From: HXMU1420-2 sp040830545
GTDB lineage: Bacteria; Pseudomonadota; Alphaproteobacteria; Rhodobacterales; Rhodobacteraceae
Length of the DNA stretch: 9,864 nucleotides
Assembly: GCA_040830545.1 (NCBI GenBank)
Contig: JBFOMB010000118.1
Coordinates: forward strand, 1 to 9,864
Reading direction: 5' to 3'
Positions 1 through 6,792 of this stretch are shown here, piece after piece. Position numbers and translations under genes: made by a program. Each line of letters opens with the position of its first letter. Position 1 is the first letter of the stretch. Below the pieces are notes generated by a model. The model did not search any database. It was not told the DNA's origin and worked only from the letters and a program-made list of their open reading frames with translations.

Positions 1-114
1 ACGCCCGCCGAAGCGCGCCGGACGCTTGAGCAATTTGAGGGCTCCGCGCCCGGCGCGCTTGCCCAAAACGACGACGAAGAATATGAAAATCAGACCCGCA
101 AACTCTCGTTATGA
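1..114 (+). CDS. C-terminal end of an unidentified protein (partial)
   Basis: The first 37 codons visible are open in frame 1 and end at a TGA at 112-114. The peptide begins TPAEARRTLEQFEG, contains an acidic patch (NDDEEYEN) and ends in KLSL. I do not recognise the family. The choice of this strand rests on protein-like composition and G or C in about 63% of third positions. The minus-strand frame that continues the neighbouring AraC gene through here has far fewer G/C third positions and an arginine-rich, unnatural look. The gene starts outside the window. It converges on the AraC-type frame, and its stop lies exactly where the recognisable AraC sequence ends. Function cannot be inferred. 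Confidence 0.55.
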   Translation, partial: TPAEARRTLEQFEGSAPGALAQNDDEEYENQTRKLSL

Positions 115-679
115 ATGAGGGAGCATCGGGGGGCAGGTCACAGACAATCGGGCAATCGAACCAGGATTGCAGCACCTCGCTGGGTCCGCGCCGCAGTTCA
201 ATCTGTTTCGGCCTGATGTGTTGTTCCGTGCCAACGCGCACCATGTTCACAAGGAACGTAAACGTTGCATCGGTCAGCGCGTCGGGCTCAACCCCGTCAG
301 CATAGGTCCAACAGGTTGTGACAACACAGCCCTCGTCACCAACCGACACGTCAAACCGTTCGGGCGCGCACAGCGCCTTGAACCGCGCGATCCGGTTCAG
401 GGCCTCACCGACATTCTTCGCGTGAAACGCAACCAGGAACGAAGGCGGCAGGGTCGCGCCATGCATGGTCCGCGTCATGGCCAGACCAATGTCCTGACCG
501 CCCAGCGATCCCAACGCCTCCCACATCGCAAACAGCTGCCTTGTGCTCAGCCGCGCGTCAGTGGAACAGACGCTCGAGGGCAGCCCGGCCTCGCGCAGCA
601 GGGCCGCGCGATTGATCGACAAGGCACCAAGGGCATCCCAGAAACTGTCAGGTGTTTTTGTTCTGTCAGGCGCTGGCAT
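113..679 (-). pseudogene. AraC-family transcriptional regulator, ligand-binding domain only (probably truncated)
   Basis: Starting at the ATG at 679 (MPAPDRTKTPDSFWDALG), about 189 residues read like the N-terminal Arabinose_bd-type domain of AraC-family activators. Seen are an early helix with LLREAGLP, LSTRQLFAMWEALG, the segment LPPSFLVAFHAKNVGEALNRI (around residues 77-97), a beta-rich stretch, and the late motif WFDCPIV (around 173-179) that matches the CPV motif ending this domain in the family. Members normally continue through a linker into a C-terminal double helix-turn-helix, for 320-340 residues in all. Here family-like sequence stops at residue 189 (position 113), beside the TGA of the convergent gene. 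The frame stays open to position 1, but the residues there are arginine-rich and unlike the family. Without the DNA-binding domain the product could not act as a normal activator. An alternative is an intact but divergent gene continuing past the edge. The start has only a weak ribosome binding site. Confidence 0.6.
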
Positions 680-730
680 CGGTCCATCCCACGGTGTCGA
701 AACCCAACATAGTCCCGACACCGTCAGATG

Positions 731-736
731 TTTATA
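731..736 (-). promoter_or_regulatory. Possible -10 box for the AraC-type gene
   Basis: The 131-bp gap between the hydrolase stop and the AraC-type start holds no gene. On the minus strand it contains TATAAA about 50 bases before the AraC-type ATG. No convincing -35 hexamer sits at the usual distance, so this is only a candidate. Confidence 0.2.
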
Positions 737-810
737 GCGCCACCCGCCACATCACTCGCAGAACGCGCCAATTGCCTACGAGCAACGACATCGCGGATCG
801 CCTGAACCGA

Positions 811-1689
811 TTAGTCGTCATGCGCCTGGATGAAACCGATGGTCTCGGCCAGCATCAGGTCCAGTGTTTCGCCGGTGCCGAACACGTTGAACACATGGTC
901 CATCTCAGCCGACCACAGCACCTCTGCCCCGTCATGCGCGGCCATGAAGGCCTCTCCGTTTTCGGGCAGAACAACCGTATCGTTTGTCCCCGTCGCCACA
1001 AACAAAGGCCCGCTGTAACCGGCGATTTCCTTGATCGGATCATGCGCCGCAATTCCGTCAAAGAACGCGCCTTTCAGCTCGATCTCCGCGCCCCAGGGCA
1101 GGGTCGCTGTGATCACCTCATCCGCTGACGCTGCAATCGCCTCGGTCAGGAACTCTGCACCCAGCAATCCGCCATAGGTCGCCGTCGGATCACCCACCGC
1201 ATTCCACAGGGATACCGTGTCCACCGCAGCACCGCGCCCGGCAAGGCTGGCCGCGACCAGACCACCCTGGCTCCACCCGATGACGTGGATGTCCTGACCG
1301 TCGACGCTGTCCAGGCCAGCCAGATAGTCGACCGCTGCTGCTGCATCCGCGATCTGGCCTTCGAACGTGGTATCGGCAAAGGACAAGTCCGCCGTGCTTT
1401 CACCCGACCCCCGGAAATCAATCCGAAGACTCGCGAACCCGGCCTCACCCAGTTTCTGCGCACTGTGCGCAAACACCCCTGCGCTCACGTGGTCCGTGGC
1501 CAATTCATTCCGCGCGCCGGTAAACCCGTGCAGCAGCAACACAACCGGCGCTGGATCGCCCGCCGGTGTGGCCAGCGTCCCGACAAACGGTTGCCCGCCC
1601 GAACTGAGCGTCACCACCTGTTCGGTGATCTCGGCCTGTGCCATGCTTGCCAGTCCGATGGCAGTAAGGGAAAGAAACAGGGTGCGCAT
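811..1689 (-). CDS. Exported alpha/beta hydrolase (esterase-like)
   Basis: A 292-residue serine hydrolase of the alpha/beta fold. Residues 1-19 (MRTLFLSLTAIGLASMAQA) form a typical signal peptide with an AQA cleavage site, so the enzyme should act in the periplasm or outside the cell. The oxyanion motif LLLHGFTGARNE lies around 51-62, DFRGSGES around 91-98, and the nucleophile elbow GWSQG at 138-142 gives Ser140. GTNDTVV supplies the likely acid Asp237, and MDHVF supplies His265. The pattern (HGFTG, FRGSGES, GWSQGG) is like feruloyl/cinnamoyl-type esterases and related S33/S15-like hydrolases, but the substrate cannot be read from sequence. An upstream ATG at 1785 is open, but the start at 1689 is chosen because the signal peptide begins there and GGAGG sits 8 bases before it. 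It lies 85 bp downstream of the sulfotransferase gene on the same strand and may have its own promoter. Confidence 0.9.
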   Translation of the reverse strand: MRTLFLSLTAIGLASMAQAEITEQVVTLSSGGQPFVGTLATPAGDPAPVVLLLHGFTGARNELATDHVSAGVFAHSAQKLGEAGFASLRIDFRGSGESTADLSFADTTFEGQIADAAAAVDYLAGLDSVDGQDIHVIGWSQGGLVAASLAGRGAAVDTVSLWNAVGDPTATYGGLLGAEFLTEAIAASADEVITATLPWGAEIELKGAFFDGIAAHDPIKEIAGYSGPLFVATGTNDTVVLPENGEAFMAAHDGAEVLWSAEMDHVFNVFGTGETLDLMLAETIGFIQAHDD

Positions 1690-1774
1690 GGGTAAAACCT
1701 CCGGAATGTCAGGGAATGTGCGTTTGCATGCAGTCAACCACAGGCGCGACGCTTCGGCAACGGGCACAGGTTGA

Positions 1775-2374
1775 TTACGGCCCACGCCGCGCGGATTGAG
1801 CCTCTGCCGCCTTGATCCGCGCCAGCCGTTTGCGCCGCTGTGCCGTGTTCTTGTGCGGAAAGGGTTTGTCGGGCATAGGGCGGTTCAGAAAGGGGCACAG
1901 CTTTTCCCACCCGTCGCCTGCGCCCAAATCCATCTCCAGCAACTTGCCCGGACGGTTCTGGAAATAGGTCCGCACGGCCAGGTTATGCGTCTCCATCCGG
2001 GCAACGAAATGCGCCTCGTTCCCCTTGGGTGCGCCCATGCCCGGCCCATAGATCAGGTCCCGCATCGGGCTGGTCGTTGTGCCGAAATGATCCAGAACCG
2101 AGGCCAGCCAGCTATCCGTGTCGCGCACGGTCAGAATAAAGCGCGCTTCAGGCCACAACTGGTCCATCTCGCGATAGACCAGCGGCCAGGGATTGTCCTG
2201 AAACGCGTCATAGCGGCGGGACAGGCGCGCGGTGATCTCGGGATACCTTGTGGCAATATCCGGGTCGCGAAATCCGTTTGGCCCGGTCACGCGAAACCCC
2301 CTGCGCGCCAGCGCGGGGGCCAGCGATTTGGTTCCGGTCTTTTGAAACCCGATCCCGAACACCTTGACATTCAT
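1775..2374 (-). CDS. Sulfotransferase family protein
   Basis: A 199-residue protein of the small P-loop-like sulfotransferases that transfer sulfate from PAPS to a hydroxyl or amine acceptor. The N-terminus (VFGIGFQKTGTKSL, residues 5-18) is the 5'-phosphosulfate-binding loop. FILTVRDTDSWLASVLDHF (79-97) is the strand and helix that bind the 3'-phosphate, with Arg84 and Ser88 as expected ligands. The C-terminal GDGWEKLCPFLNRP and PFPHKN motifs are typical of the Sulfotransfer_4-like group seen in marine alphaproteobacteria. No signal peptide or membrane segment is seen, so it should be cytoplasmic. The frame is open further upstream to 2482, but the domain begins directly at the ATG at 2374, so that start is chosen. 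The ribosome binding site there is weak. The acceptor is unknown. It is divergent from the sugar isomerase gene. Confidence 0.88.
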   Translation of the reverse strand: MNVKVFGIGFQKTGTKSLAPALARRGFRVTGPNGFRDPDIATRYPEITARLSRRYDAFQDNPWPLVYREMDQLWPEARFILTVRDTDSWLASVLDHFGTTTSPMRDLIYGPGMGAPKGNEAHFVARMETHNLAVRTYFQNRPGKLLEMDLGAGDGWEKLCPFLNRPMPDKPFPHKNTAQRRKRLARIKAAEAQSARRGP

Positions 2375-2500
2375 GTGTGCTTTTTGCGGGGCCGGGTGTG
2401 TGCCGTCAAATCCTTTCCTTCCGCACTTGACCCACGATCCCCGGCTTGACCCCGTGGCCCGCGTTGCCGAAGGTCGCGGCATCCAACACCCGAGGTTCCA
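2375..2500. promoter_or_regulatory. Divergent intergenic region with a tandem CTTGACCC repeat
   Basis: This 126-bp spacer separates two divergent genes and must hold the promoters of both unless one is read from further away. On the plus strand CTTGACCC occurs at 2426-2433 and again at 2445-2452, 19 bp start to start. Either TTGACC could be a -35 element for the isomerase gene, but no good -10 follows. The pair could instead be a direct-repeat operator, or chance. A Shine-Dalgarno-like GAGG lies 5 bases before the ATG at 2501. Confidence 0.35.
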
Positions 2501-3475
2501 ATGCGCCCCAACCGCCCCCGATACGCCGCCCGGCTGAACGCGTTCAAATCCCTGCCCGATCTGTCACCGGGAATTGCTGGCATGATCGAGGCCGCTGGTC
2601 AGGTGGGCGGGCTGAGCGCGGCTGACCTCAACTACCCCGACCATTTCGAAGGCGTCAGCAGCGCGGATGTGTCCACCATGCTGTCCGATGCGGGTATGGT
2701 TCTGAACGGGCTGGCCATGCGGTACTACACCGATCCGGGCTTCAAACTGGGCGCATTCACACATCCCGACGCGGCGGTGCGACAGGCCGCATTGGACATT
2801 ACGCGCCGGGGGCTGGACACGCTGGCCGACATGGGCGGCAGCCTGATGACGCTGTGGATGGGGCAGGACGGTGTGGATTATTCGTTCCAGGGTGATTACC
2901 GCGCCATGTGGGACAACACGATTGACTGCCTGCAACAGGTCGCTGCGCATAACCCGCAGATCGACATTGCCATCGAATACAAACCCAACGAACCCCGCGC
3001 CTATGCCCTGATGCCTGACATCGGCACGACCCTGCTGGCGGTGCGCGAGGCGGGCAATGCCAATCTGGGTGTCACGCTCGATTTTGCGCATGTGCTTTAT
3101 GCCGATGAAATCCCGGCCCACGCCGCCCATCTGATCGCGCGCCATTCGCGGCTGTTGGGCGTGCACCTGAACGATGGTTATGGCAAGCGCGATGATGGGC
3201 TGATGGTCGGCACCGTGCATCCTGTGCAGACGGTGGAACTCTTCGTGGAACTGCACCGCATGGGCTATGATGGCGCGATCTATTTTGACACCTTCCCGGA
3301 TCAGGGCGGCCTGAACCCGATTGAGGAGGCCCGCACCAATATCCATATGACCAACCGCCTGCGCGATGTGGCTGCCACACTAGTAGGCGATGCCGCGTTG
3401 GAGGACGCAATCGCTCGACAGGATGCGGCACGGTCGATGCGGATCGTGGCGGATGCGCTTTATGGCGTGGGCTGA
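2501..3475 (+). CDS. TIM-barrel sugar isomerase/epimerase (xylose isomerase-like)
   Basis: A 324-residue protein of the xylose isomerase-like TIM-barrel (AP endonuclease 2) superfamily, which interconverts aldoses and ketoses or epimerises them with a divalent metal. Metal and active-site positions are visible on successive strands: Glu159 in IAIEYKPNEPR, Asp194 in VTLDFAHVL, His222 in GVHLNDGYGKRDDG and Asp263 in IYFDTFPD. The EYKPNEPR stretch recalls the branch with bacterial L-rhamnose isomerase-like and related sugar isomerases, but the substrate cannot be assigned. No signal peptide is present, so it is cytoplasmic. The next gene, a sugar kinase, starts before this one ends, pointing to a two-step route in which the isomerised sugar is then phosphorylated. 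No transporter or dedicated regulator is next to it in the window. Confidence 0.85.
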   Translation: MRPNRPRYAARLNAFKSLPDLSPGIAGMIEAAGQVGGLSAADLNYPDHFEGVSSADVSTMLSDAGMVLNGLAMRYYTDPGFKLGAFTHPDAAVRQAALDITRRGLDTLADMGGSLMTLWMGQDGVDYSFQGDYRAMWDNTIDCLQQVAAHNPQIDIAIEYKPNEPRAYALMPDIGTTLLAVREAGNANLGVTLDFAHVLYADEIPAHAAHLIARHSRLLGVHLNDGYGKRDDGLMVGTVHPVQTVELFVELHRMGYDGAIYFDTFPDQGGLNPIEEARTNIHMTNRLRDVAATLVGDAALEDAIARQDAARSMRIVADALYGVG

Positions 3476-4352
3476 TCCCGGGCCCATCCTTGTCGCCGGA
3501 TCACTGCATCTGGATGTGATCGTGAATGCGCCTGCCTTGCCGCGTCTGGATGAAACGCTGATGGGGCAGGACGTGACCTATGCCTTTGGCGGCAAGGGCG
3601 GCAATCAGGCGCTGGCAGCGGCGCGGATGGGCGGCGCGGTCGCGTTGGCGGGGCGTGTGGGGACGGACGGGTTTGGCGACCAGATCCTGCGCACGCTGCG
3701 GGATGCGGACATTGATTACACGCAGGTGCACCGTGATCCCGGCGCGTCCGGCATGAGCGTCGCGATTGTTGATCAGAACGGAGATTACGGCGCGGTTGTT
3801 GTGTCCGCCGCGAACCAACACGTGCAGGCAGAGGAGATCACGCTGCCAAAGGGCACCGCCCTGCTGCTGTTGCAAAACGAACTGCCCGCCGCCGTCAATC
3901 GTGCCCTTGCTGTGCGTGCGCAGGCGCAAGGGACGCGGGTCATCTGGAACGCCGCGCCTGCCCGCCATGATCCGGAGTTGCTGGCCAACACCGACCTGCT
4001 GATCGTCAACAGGGTTGAAGCGGCGGACATGACCGGGCTGGAAACTCCGCAGGACCAAGCGGTCGCGCTGGCCCGGTCCTGTCCGGTTGTAGTGACATTG
4101 GGGGGCGATGGATTGACCTATGCAGGCCCAGACCCCGTGCATTTGCCTGCGCAGGCGGTGACCCCAATCTCAACCCACGGGGCGGGGGATGCATTTACCG
4201 GCGCGCTTGCGGCGCAATTGGCGGGCGGTCAGGAGATACCCGATGCGCTCGTTTTCGCCCAAACCGCCGCCGCGCTGCACGTGTCGCTTCCGGTGGCACA
4301 GCGCGGGACGGTCACACCGGATCGGGTTCGCGCGGTGATGATGGGTGGGTGA
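3462..4352 (+). CDS. PfkB/ribokinase-family carbohydrate kinase
   Basis: A 296-residue cytoplasmic kinase of the ribokinase fold that phosphorylates a sugar with ATP. Family signatures are clear: the N-terminal strand ILVAGSLHLDVIV, the substrate-binding GGKGGNQALAAARMGG (43-58), the ribokinase-like NAAPA at 163-167, NRVEA at 183-187 (the NxxE region) and the anion hole with catalytic base in STHGAGDAFTGALAAQL (Asp243, 237-253). The whole domain is present at about normal length. The start at 3462 overlaps the isomerase gene by 14 nt, so the two are probably translationally coupled. An ATG at 3453 is an alternative. A start at 3390 would add 24 arginine-rich residues that look like an out-of-frame reading of the isomerase gene. 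Likely substrates are a pentose, ketose or deoxy sugar made by the isomerase, but this is inference from context. Confidence 0.88.
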   Translation: MAWADPGPILVAGSLHLDVIVNAPALPRLDETLMGQDVTYAFGGKGGNQALAAARMGGAVALAGRVGTDGFGDQILRTLRDADIDYTQVHRDPGASGMSVAIVDQNGDYGAVVVSAANQHVQAEEITLPKGTALLLLQNELPAAVNRALAVRAQAQGTRVIWNAAPARHDPELLANTDLLIVNRVEAADMTGLETPQDQAVALARSCPVVVTLGGDGLTYAGPDPVHLPAQAVTPISTHGAGDAFTGALAAQLAGGQEIPDALVFAQTAAALHVSLPVAQRGTVTPDRVRAVMMGG

Positions 4353-4382
4353 CGTTCAGCCACGGATGGCCTGGCGCTTCTC

Positions 4383-4407
4383 GGCGGTAGCGTCGCTAAC
4401 ACCCGCC
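4383..4407. terminator. Hairpin in the convergent spacer (possible bidirectional terminator)
   Basis: The 90-bp gap between the kinase stop and the convergent peptidase stop contains an inner stem TAGCG-T-CGCTA (4388-4398) and an outer stem GGCGG (4383-4387) with CCGCC (4403-4407), separated by a 4-nt bulge. No U-run follows in either direction, so termination is suggested mainly by position. Confidence 0.35.
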
Positions 4408-4442
4408 GGTCAACGGACGCGCTGCGAACGAACCAGACACCC

Positions 4443-5867
4443 TTACCGCATAGCCGCGATTGGCGGCTCGGCCTCTTCCGGGATCGGGCAGACATAGCCG
4501 TCCGGTCCTGTTCGCGCCCGCAGATCGTCCCAGGCACGTGACCGCAGGTCCGGGTCCTGCATCACGTCCAGTCCCGTCGCCGCCATGACCTTGGCCGCGT
4601 GTACCATACCGCGCAGGGCTGGCGCGCCCTTGCCCTGTGCCACCATCTGCCAGGAGTGGAACGGCGTGCCGATGGCATAGTTCGCGCCCCACATCTGTAC
4701 CGTGGGCACGACCCAGCTGACATCAGCCACGTCGGTCGATCCGCCCAGACCCGAAGGCGGGGCGTCTGCCGGGACCACGTAATCCGGCAACACCTCGCCC
4801 TGTCGCGGGGCCAGACCGACGCTGGTATAGGCATCCGCGATATCCTCGGGCGAAAACGTGGTCTGGAACTTGGCCGCATAGGCCCGTTCCGTGTCACCAA
4901 ATCCCGGCGCGCCCAACGTGTCCAGATTGCGCTGCATGGCGTCACAAAGCGGTCCGTTTTCGATCACGTTCGACACAGCCGCCAACACCTGATCCTCGAC
5001 CTCGGTTTCGGTCATCAGCGCAGCGCCTTGCGCCACCTTGCGCACGCGCTCCAGCAGCACCAGCATCTCGGGCGCGGTTTCGGACCGCACCACATAGCGG
5101 ACCTTTGCCCGCCCCTGCACCACGTTGGGGGAAATACCACCCGCATCGATATAGGCATAGTGAATGCGCGCCGTATCCGGCATGTGCTCGCGCAAATAAT
5201 TCACGCCCACATTCATCAGCTCTGCTGCGTCCAGCGCGGACCGACCCAGGTGCGGTGCACCCGCTGCATGTGCCGCGCGCCCATGGAAGGTAAAATCAAT
5301 CCGTGCGTTGGCCAGCGAGCTGCCCCGCATGACCGCCGGGATCGAATGTGGATGCCACGTGATCGCGATGTCCACATCCTCGAACGCACCCGCGCGTACC
5401 ATAAACGCCTTGGCCGCGCCGCCCTCTTCAGCTGGACAGCCATAGTAGCGCACGCGCCCTGGCGTGCCAGTATCCGCCAGCCAGTCGCGCACCGCCACGG
5501 CAGCCAGCATCGCTGCTGACCCCAGCATGTTGTGCCCGCAGCCATGGCCATTGCCGCCGTCTTCCATCGCCTGCTGTTCAGCCAGATCAGCCACCTGGCT
5601 GAGCCCGGCGAGCGCGTCAAACTCGCCCAGAAACGCGATGATCGGCCCACCTTCGCCCGCTTCGCCCATCATGGCGGTGGGAATGCCAGCCACGCCTTCG
5701 GTCACGCGAAAGCCCTGATGCTGAAGCTCTTCCAGATGCGCGGCAGCGGACTGGTCTTCGGCATAACAGGTTTCAGGCGTCGCCCAGACCCGGTCCGACA
5801 AGGCGCGGAACCGGTCCTGCGCGGCATCAACCAAAGGCCATGCGGGGTGTTCGTTGGTCTCGCTCAT
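4443..5867 (-). CDS. M20D-family metallopeptidase/amidohydrolase, AbgB-like
   Basis: A 474-residue zinc-dependent amidohydrolase of peptidase family M20. The sequence most resembles the AbgB-type (p-aminobenzoyl-glutamate hydrolase subunit B) branch, which cleaves amide-linked amino acids. Metal-site motifs are intact: GNGHGCGHN (106-113), CPAEEGG (144-150, Glu147/Glu148), WHPHS (171-175) and a late TPFHSW (His404). The middle HGRAAHAAGAPHLGRSALDA is the lid/dimerisation domain hinge typical of the family. Length matches AbgB (about 480). There is no signal peptide. No abgA or abgT partner is visible, so the folate-catabolite role is not established and another N-acyl amino acid or dipeptide is possible. 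The start at 5867 is preferred over 5891: GGAGGG at 5872-5877 lies 4 bases before it, and its ATGA overlaps the stop of the DUF1523-like gene, indicating coupling. Confidence 0.88.
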   Translation of the reverse strand: MSETNEHPAWPLVDAAQDRFRALSDRVWATPETCYAEDQSAAAHLEELQHQGFRVTEGVAGIPTAMMGEAGEGGPIIAFLGEFDALAGLSQVADLAEQQAMEDGGNGHGCGHNMLGSAAMLAAVAVRDWLADTGTPGRVRYYGCPAEEGGAAKAFMVRAGAFEDVDIAITWHPHSIPAVMRGSSLANARIDFTFHGRAAHAAGAPHLGRSALDAAELMNVGVNYLREHMPDTARIHYAYIDAGGISPNVVQGRAKVRYVVRSETAPEMLVLLERVRKVAQGAALMTETEVEDQVLAAVSNVIENGPLCDAMQRNLDTLGAPGFGDTERAYAAKFQTTFSPEDIADAYTSVGLAPRQGEVLPDYVVPADAPPSGLGGSTDVADVSWVVPTVQMWGANYAIGTPFHSWQMVAQGKGAPALRGMVHAAKVMAATGLDVMQDPDLRSRAWDDLRARTGPDGYVCPIPEEAEPPIAAMR

Positions 5868-6517
5868 TTGGCCCTCCACGTGTCCAGCCAACGCCGGAAG
5901 CCGCGCCGTTTCTCAGCCACGGCTGCCCCGGTGGCGTCCAGATTATCCTCGATCTGTTCCATCACCGGATCAATGCGCCGCTGCCGGAACCGGACCCAGC
6001 GCACGCGGATCGCCCAGACGAGGGCAAAGAAAACGGTCAGAAAGATGATGTTGAACCAGTTGATCACACGGTGATCCGGGCCATCGACAGGCTTTGCCGC
6101 AACCGCATTGGGGAAGATCGACAGAAACTCGTTCCGCCATCCATAGTGGCGCAGCGACACCCATTGCGGGTTATCCTTGGACGACACCAGATCGTTCACT
6201 TCGGCCTGCAGGTTGGAGCTGTCGAGTTTGAAATAGGGCGGCCAGCCCCAGCCGGTGTCTTCGTTCCGGTAAACCATCACGCGATCGTTCTTGGCCCGCA
6301 CAGTATCGATGAAGCGCACATCGCGGTTGACCGCCGTCGCGCTTTCCTGCCCGGTGTCCTGCTGCGCCCAGAAGATCGAGTTTTCGCCGAAATCCACCCG
6401 GCGTACGTCCGCACTAACCACCCGGACGATGTCATGTTGCGGCAGCGTATAGTGCAAAACGGCCCCGATCAGCACCCAGAAGGTGATCCAGAACGCCCAT
6501 TTCAGATAGGTCAGCAT
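5864..6517 (-). CDS. DUF1523-like membrane protein
   Basis: A 217-residue protein with a hydrophobic helix at residues 5-24 (WAFWITFWVLIGAVLHY) and a second near 153-171 (VINWFNIIFLTVFFALVWA), followed by a basic, arginine-rich tail. Between them is a soluble region of about 125 residues that would sit in the periplasm, with the tail in the cytoplasm. The early motif HYTLPQHDIVRVVSADVRR and the overall layout match what I remember of the DUF1523 family, common in Rhodobacterales and of unknown function. Its ribosome binding site, TGAGG, includes the stop codon of the preceding small membrane protein, 7 nt upstream. Its own stop overlaps the AbgB-like start. It is thus tightly coupled on both sides. 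Confidence 0.82.
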   Translation of the reverse strand: MLTYLKWAFWITFWVLIGAVLHYTLPQHDIVRVVSADVRRVDFGENSIFWAQQDTGQESATAVNRDVRFIDTVRAKNDRVMVYRNEDTGWGWPPYFKLDSSNLQAEVNDLVSSKDNPQWVSLRHYGWRNEFLSIFPNAVAAKPVDGPDHRVINWFNIIFLTVFFALVWAIRVRWVRFRQRRIDPVMEQIEDNLDATGAAVAEKRRGFRRWLDTWRAK

Positions 6518-6524
6518 GTCAGCC

Positions 6525-6791
6525 TCACATGAAATTCATGACATAGATCATCACCGCAATCACAAGGATCGGGATGATGTAGACGCCTAACAGCAGCTTG
6601 CGCCGAAACGACTTGTCATACTGCCGCAGCCCGCGCTGGACAAAGGCGTCGCGGTCGCCCTTGTGCCCCTTTTCGTCCCACCACGCGATCAGCTTTTGCC
6701 GTCGTTTGTTGCGCGACCAGAAGCTCAGCACGATGTAGACGACCGACAGAACGATCAGCAGAATGAAAATCAGACGGATGGGTGCAATCAT
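6525..6791 (-). CDS. Small two-helix membrane protein
   Basis: An 88-residue protein with one membrane helix at about residues 5-24 (IRLIFILLIVLSVVYIVLSF) and another near 66-86 (LLLGVYIIPILVIAVMIYV). Between them is a charged loop containing RNKRRQK, WWDEKG, GDRDAFVQRGLRQYDKSFRRK. Both ends probably lie on the same side, with the basic loop in the cytoplasm. I do not know a named family. The start at 6791 is chosen over 6833 because it opens the first helix and sits one base after the stop of the DUF6638-like gene (TAG-G-ATG), with AGGAG 8 bases upstream. The 42 extra nucleotides would only re-read the end of that gene. Its place between two conserved genes of unknown function suggests a joint role in the membrane. 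Confidence 0.75.
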   Translation of the reverse strand: MIAPIRLIFILLIVLSVVYIVLSFWSRNKRRQKLIAWWDEKGHKGDRDAFVQRGLRQYDKSFRRKLLLGVYIIPILVIAVMIYVMNFM

Positions 6792-6792
6792 C

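Noticed and set aside
1..111. Minus-strand reading with a hydrophobic stretch (GLIFIFFVVVLG) resembling a membrane helix
   Set aside because: It is the same-phase antisense of an acidic plus-strand segment, which automatically yields hydrophobic codons. It has no ATG or GTG start and is cut off by a stop at 109-111.
167..712. Long plus-strand reading frame
   Set aside because: It is arginine-, glutamine- and histidine-rich and lies in the same codon phase as the AraC-type gene on the other strand, whose translation shows real family motifs. It is an antisense shadow.
1732..1737. TTGACT on the minus strand as a -35 box for the hydrolase gene
   Set aside because: No -10-like hexamer occurs 16-18 bases downstream, so the single hexamer is not enough to call a promoter.
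1690..1785. Extended start for the alpha/beta hydrolase
   Set aside because: The ATG at 1689 directly opens a signal peptide and has GGAGG at ideal distance, whereas the extension would bury the signal peptide.
3390..3461. Extended start for the sugar kinase
   Set aside because: The 24 extra residues are an out-of-phase reading of the isomerase C-terminus, and the kinase fold begins with the strand just after 3462.
4599..5519. 306-residue plus-strand frame opposite the AbgB-like gene
   Set aside because: Histidine/arginine-rich antisense shadow in phase with a gene that has intact M20 metal-binding motifs.
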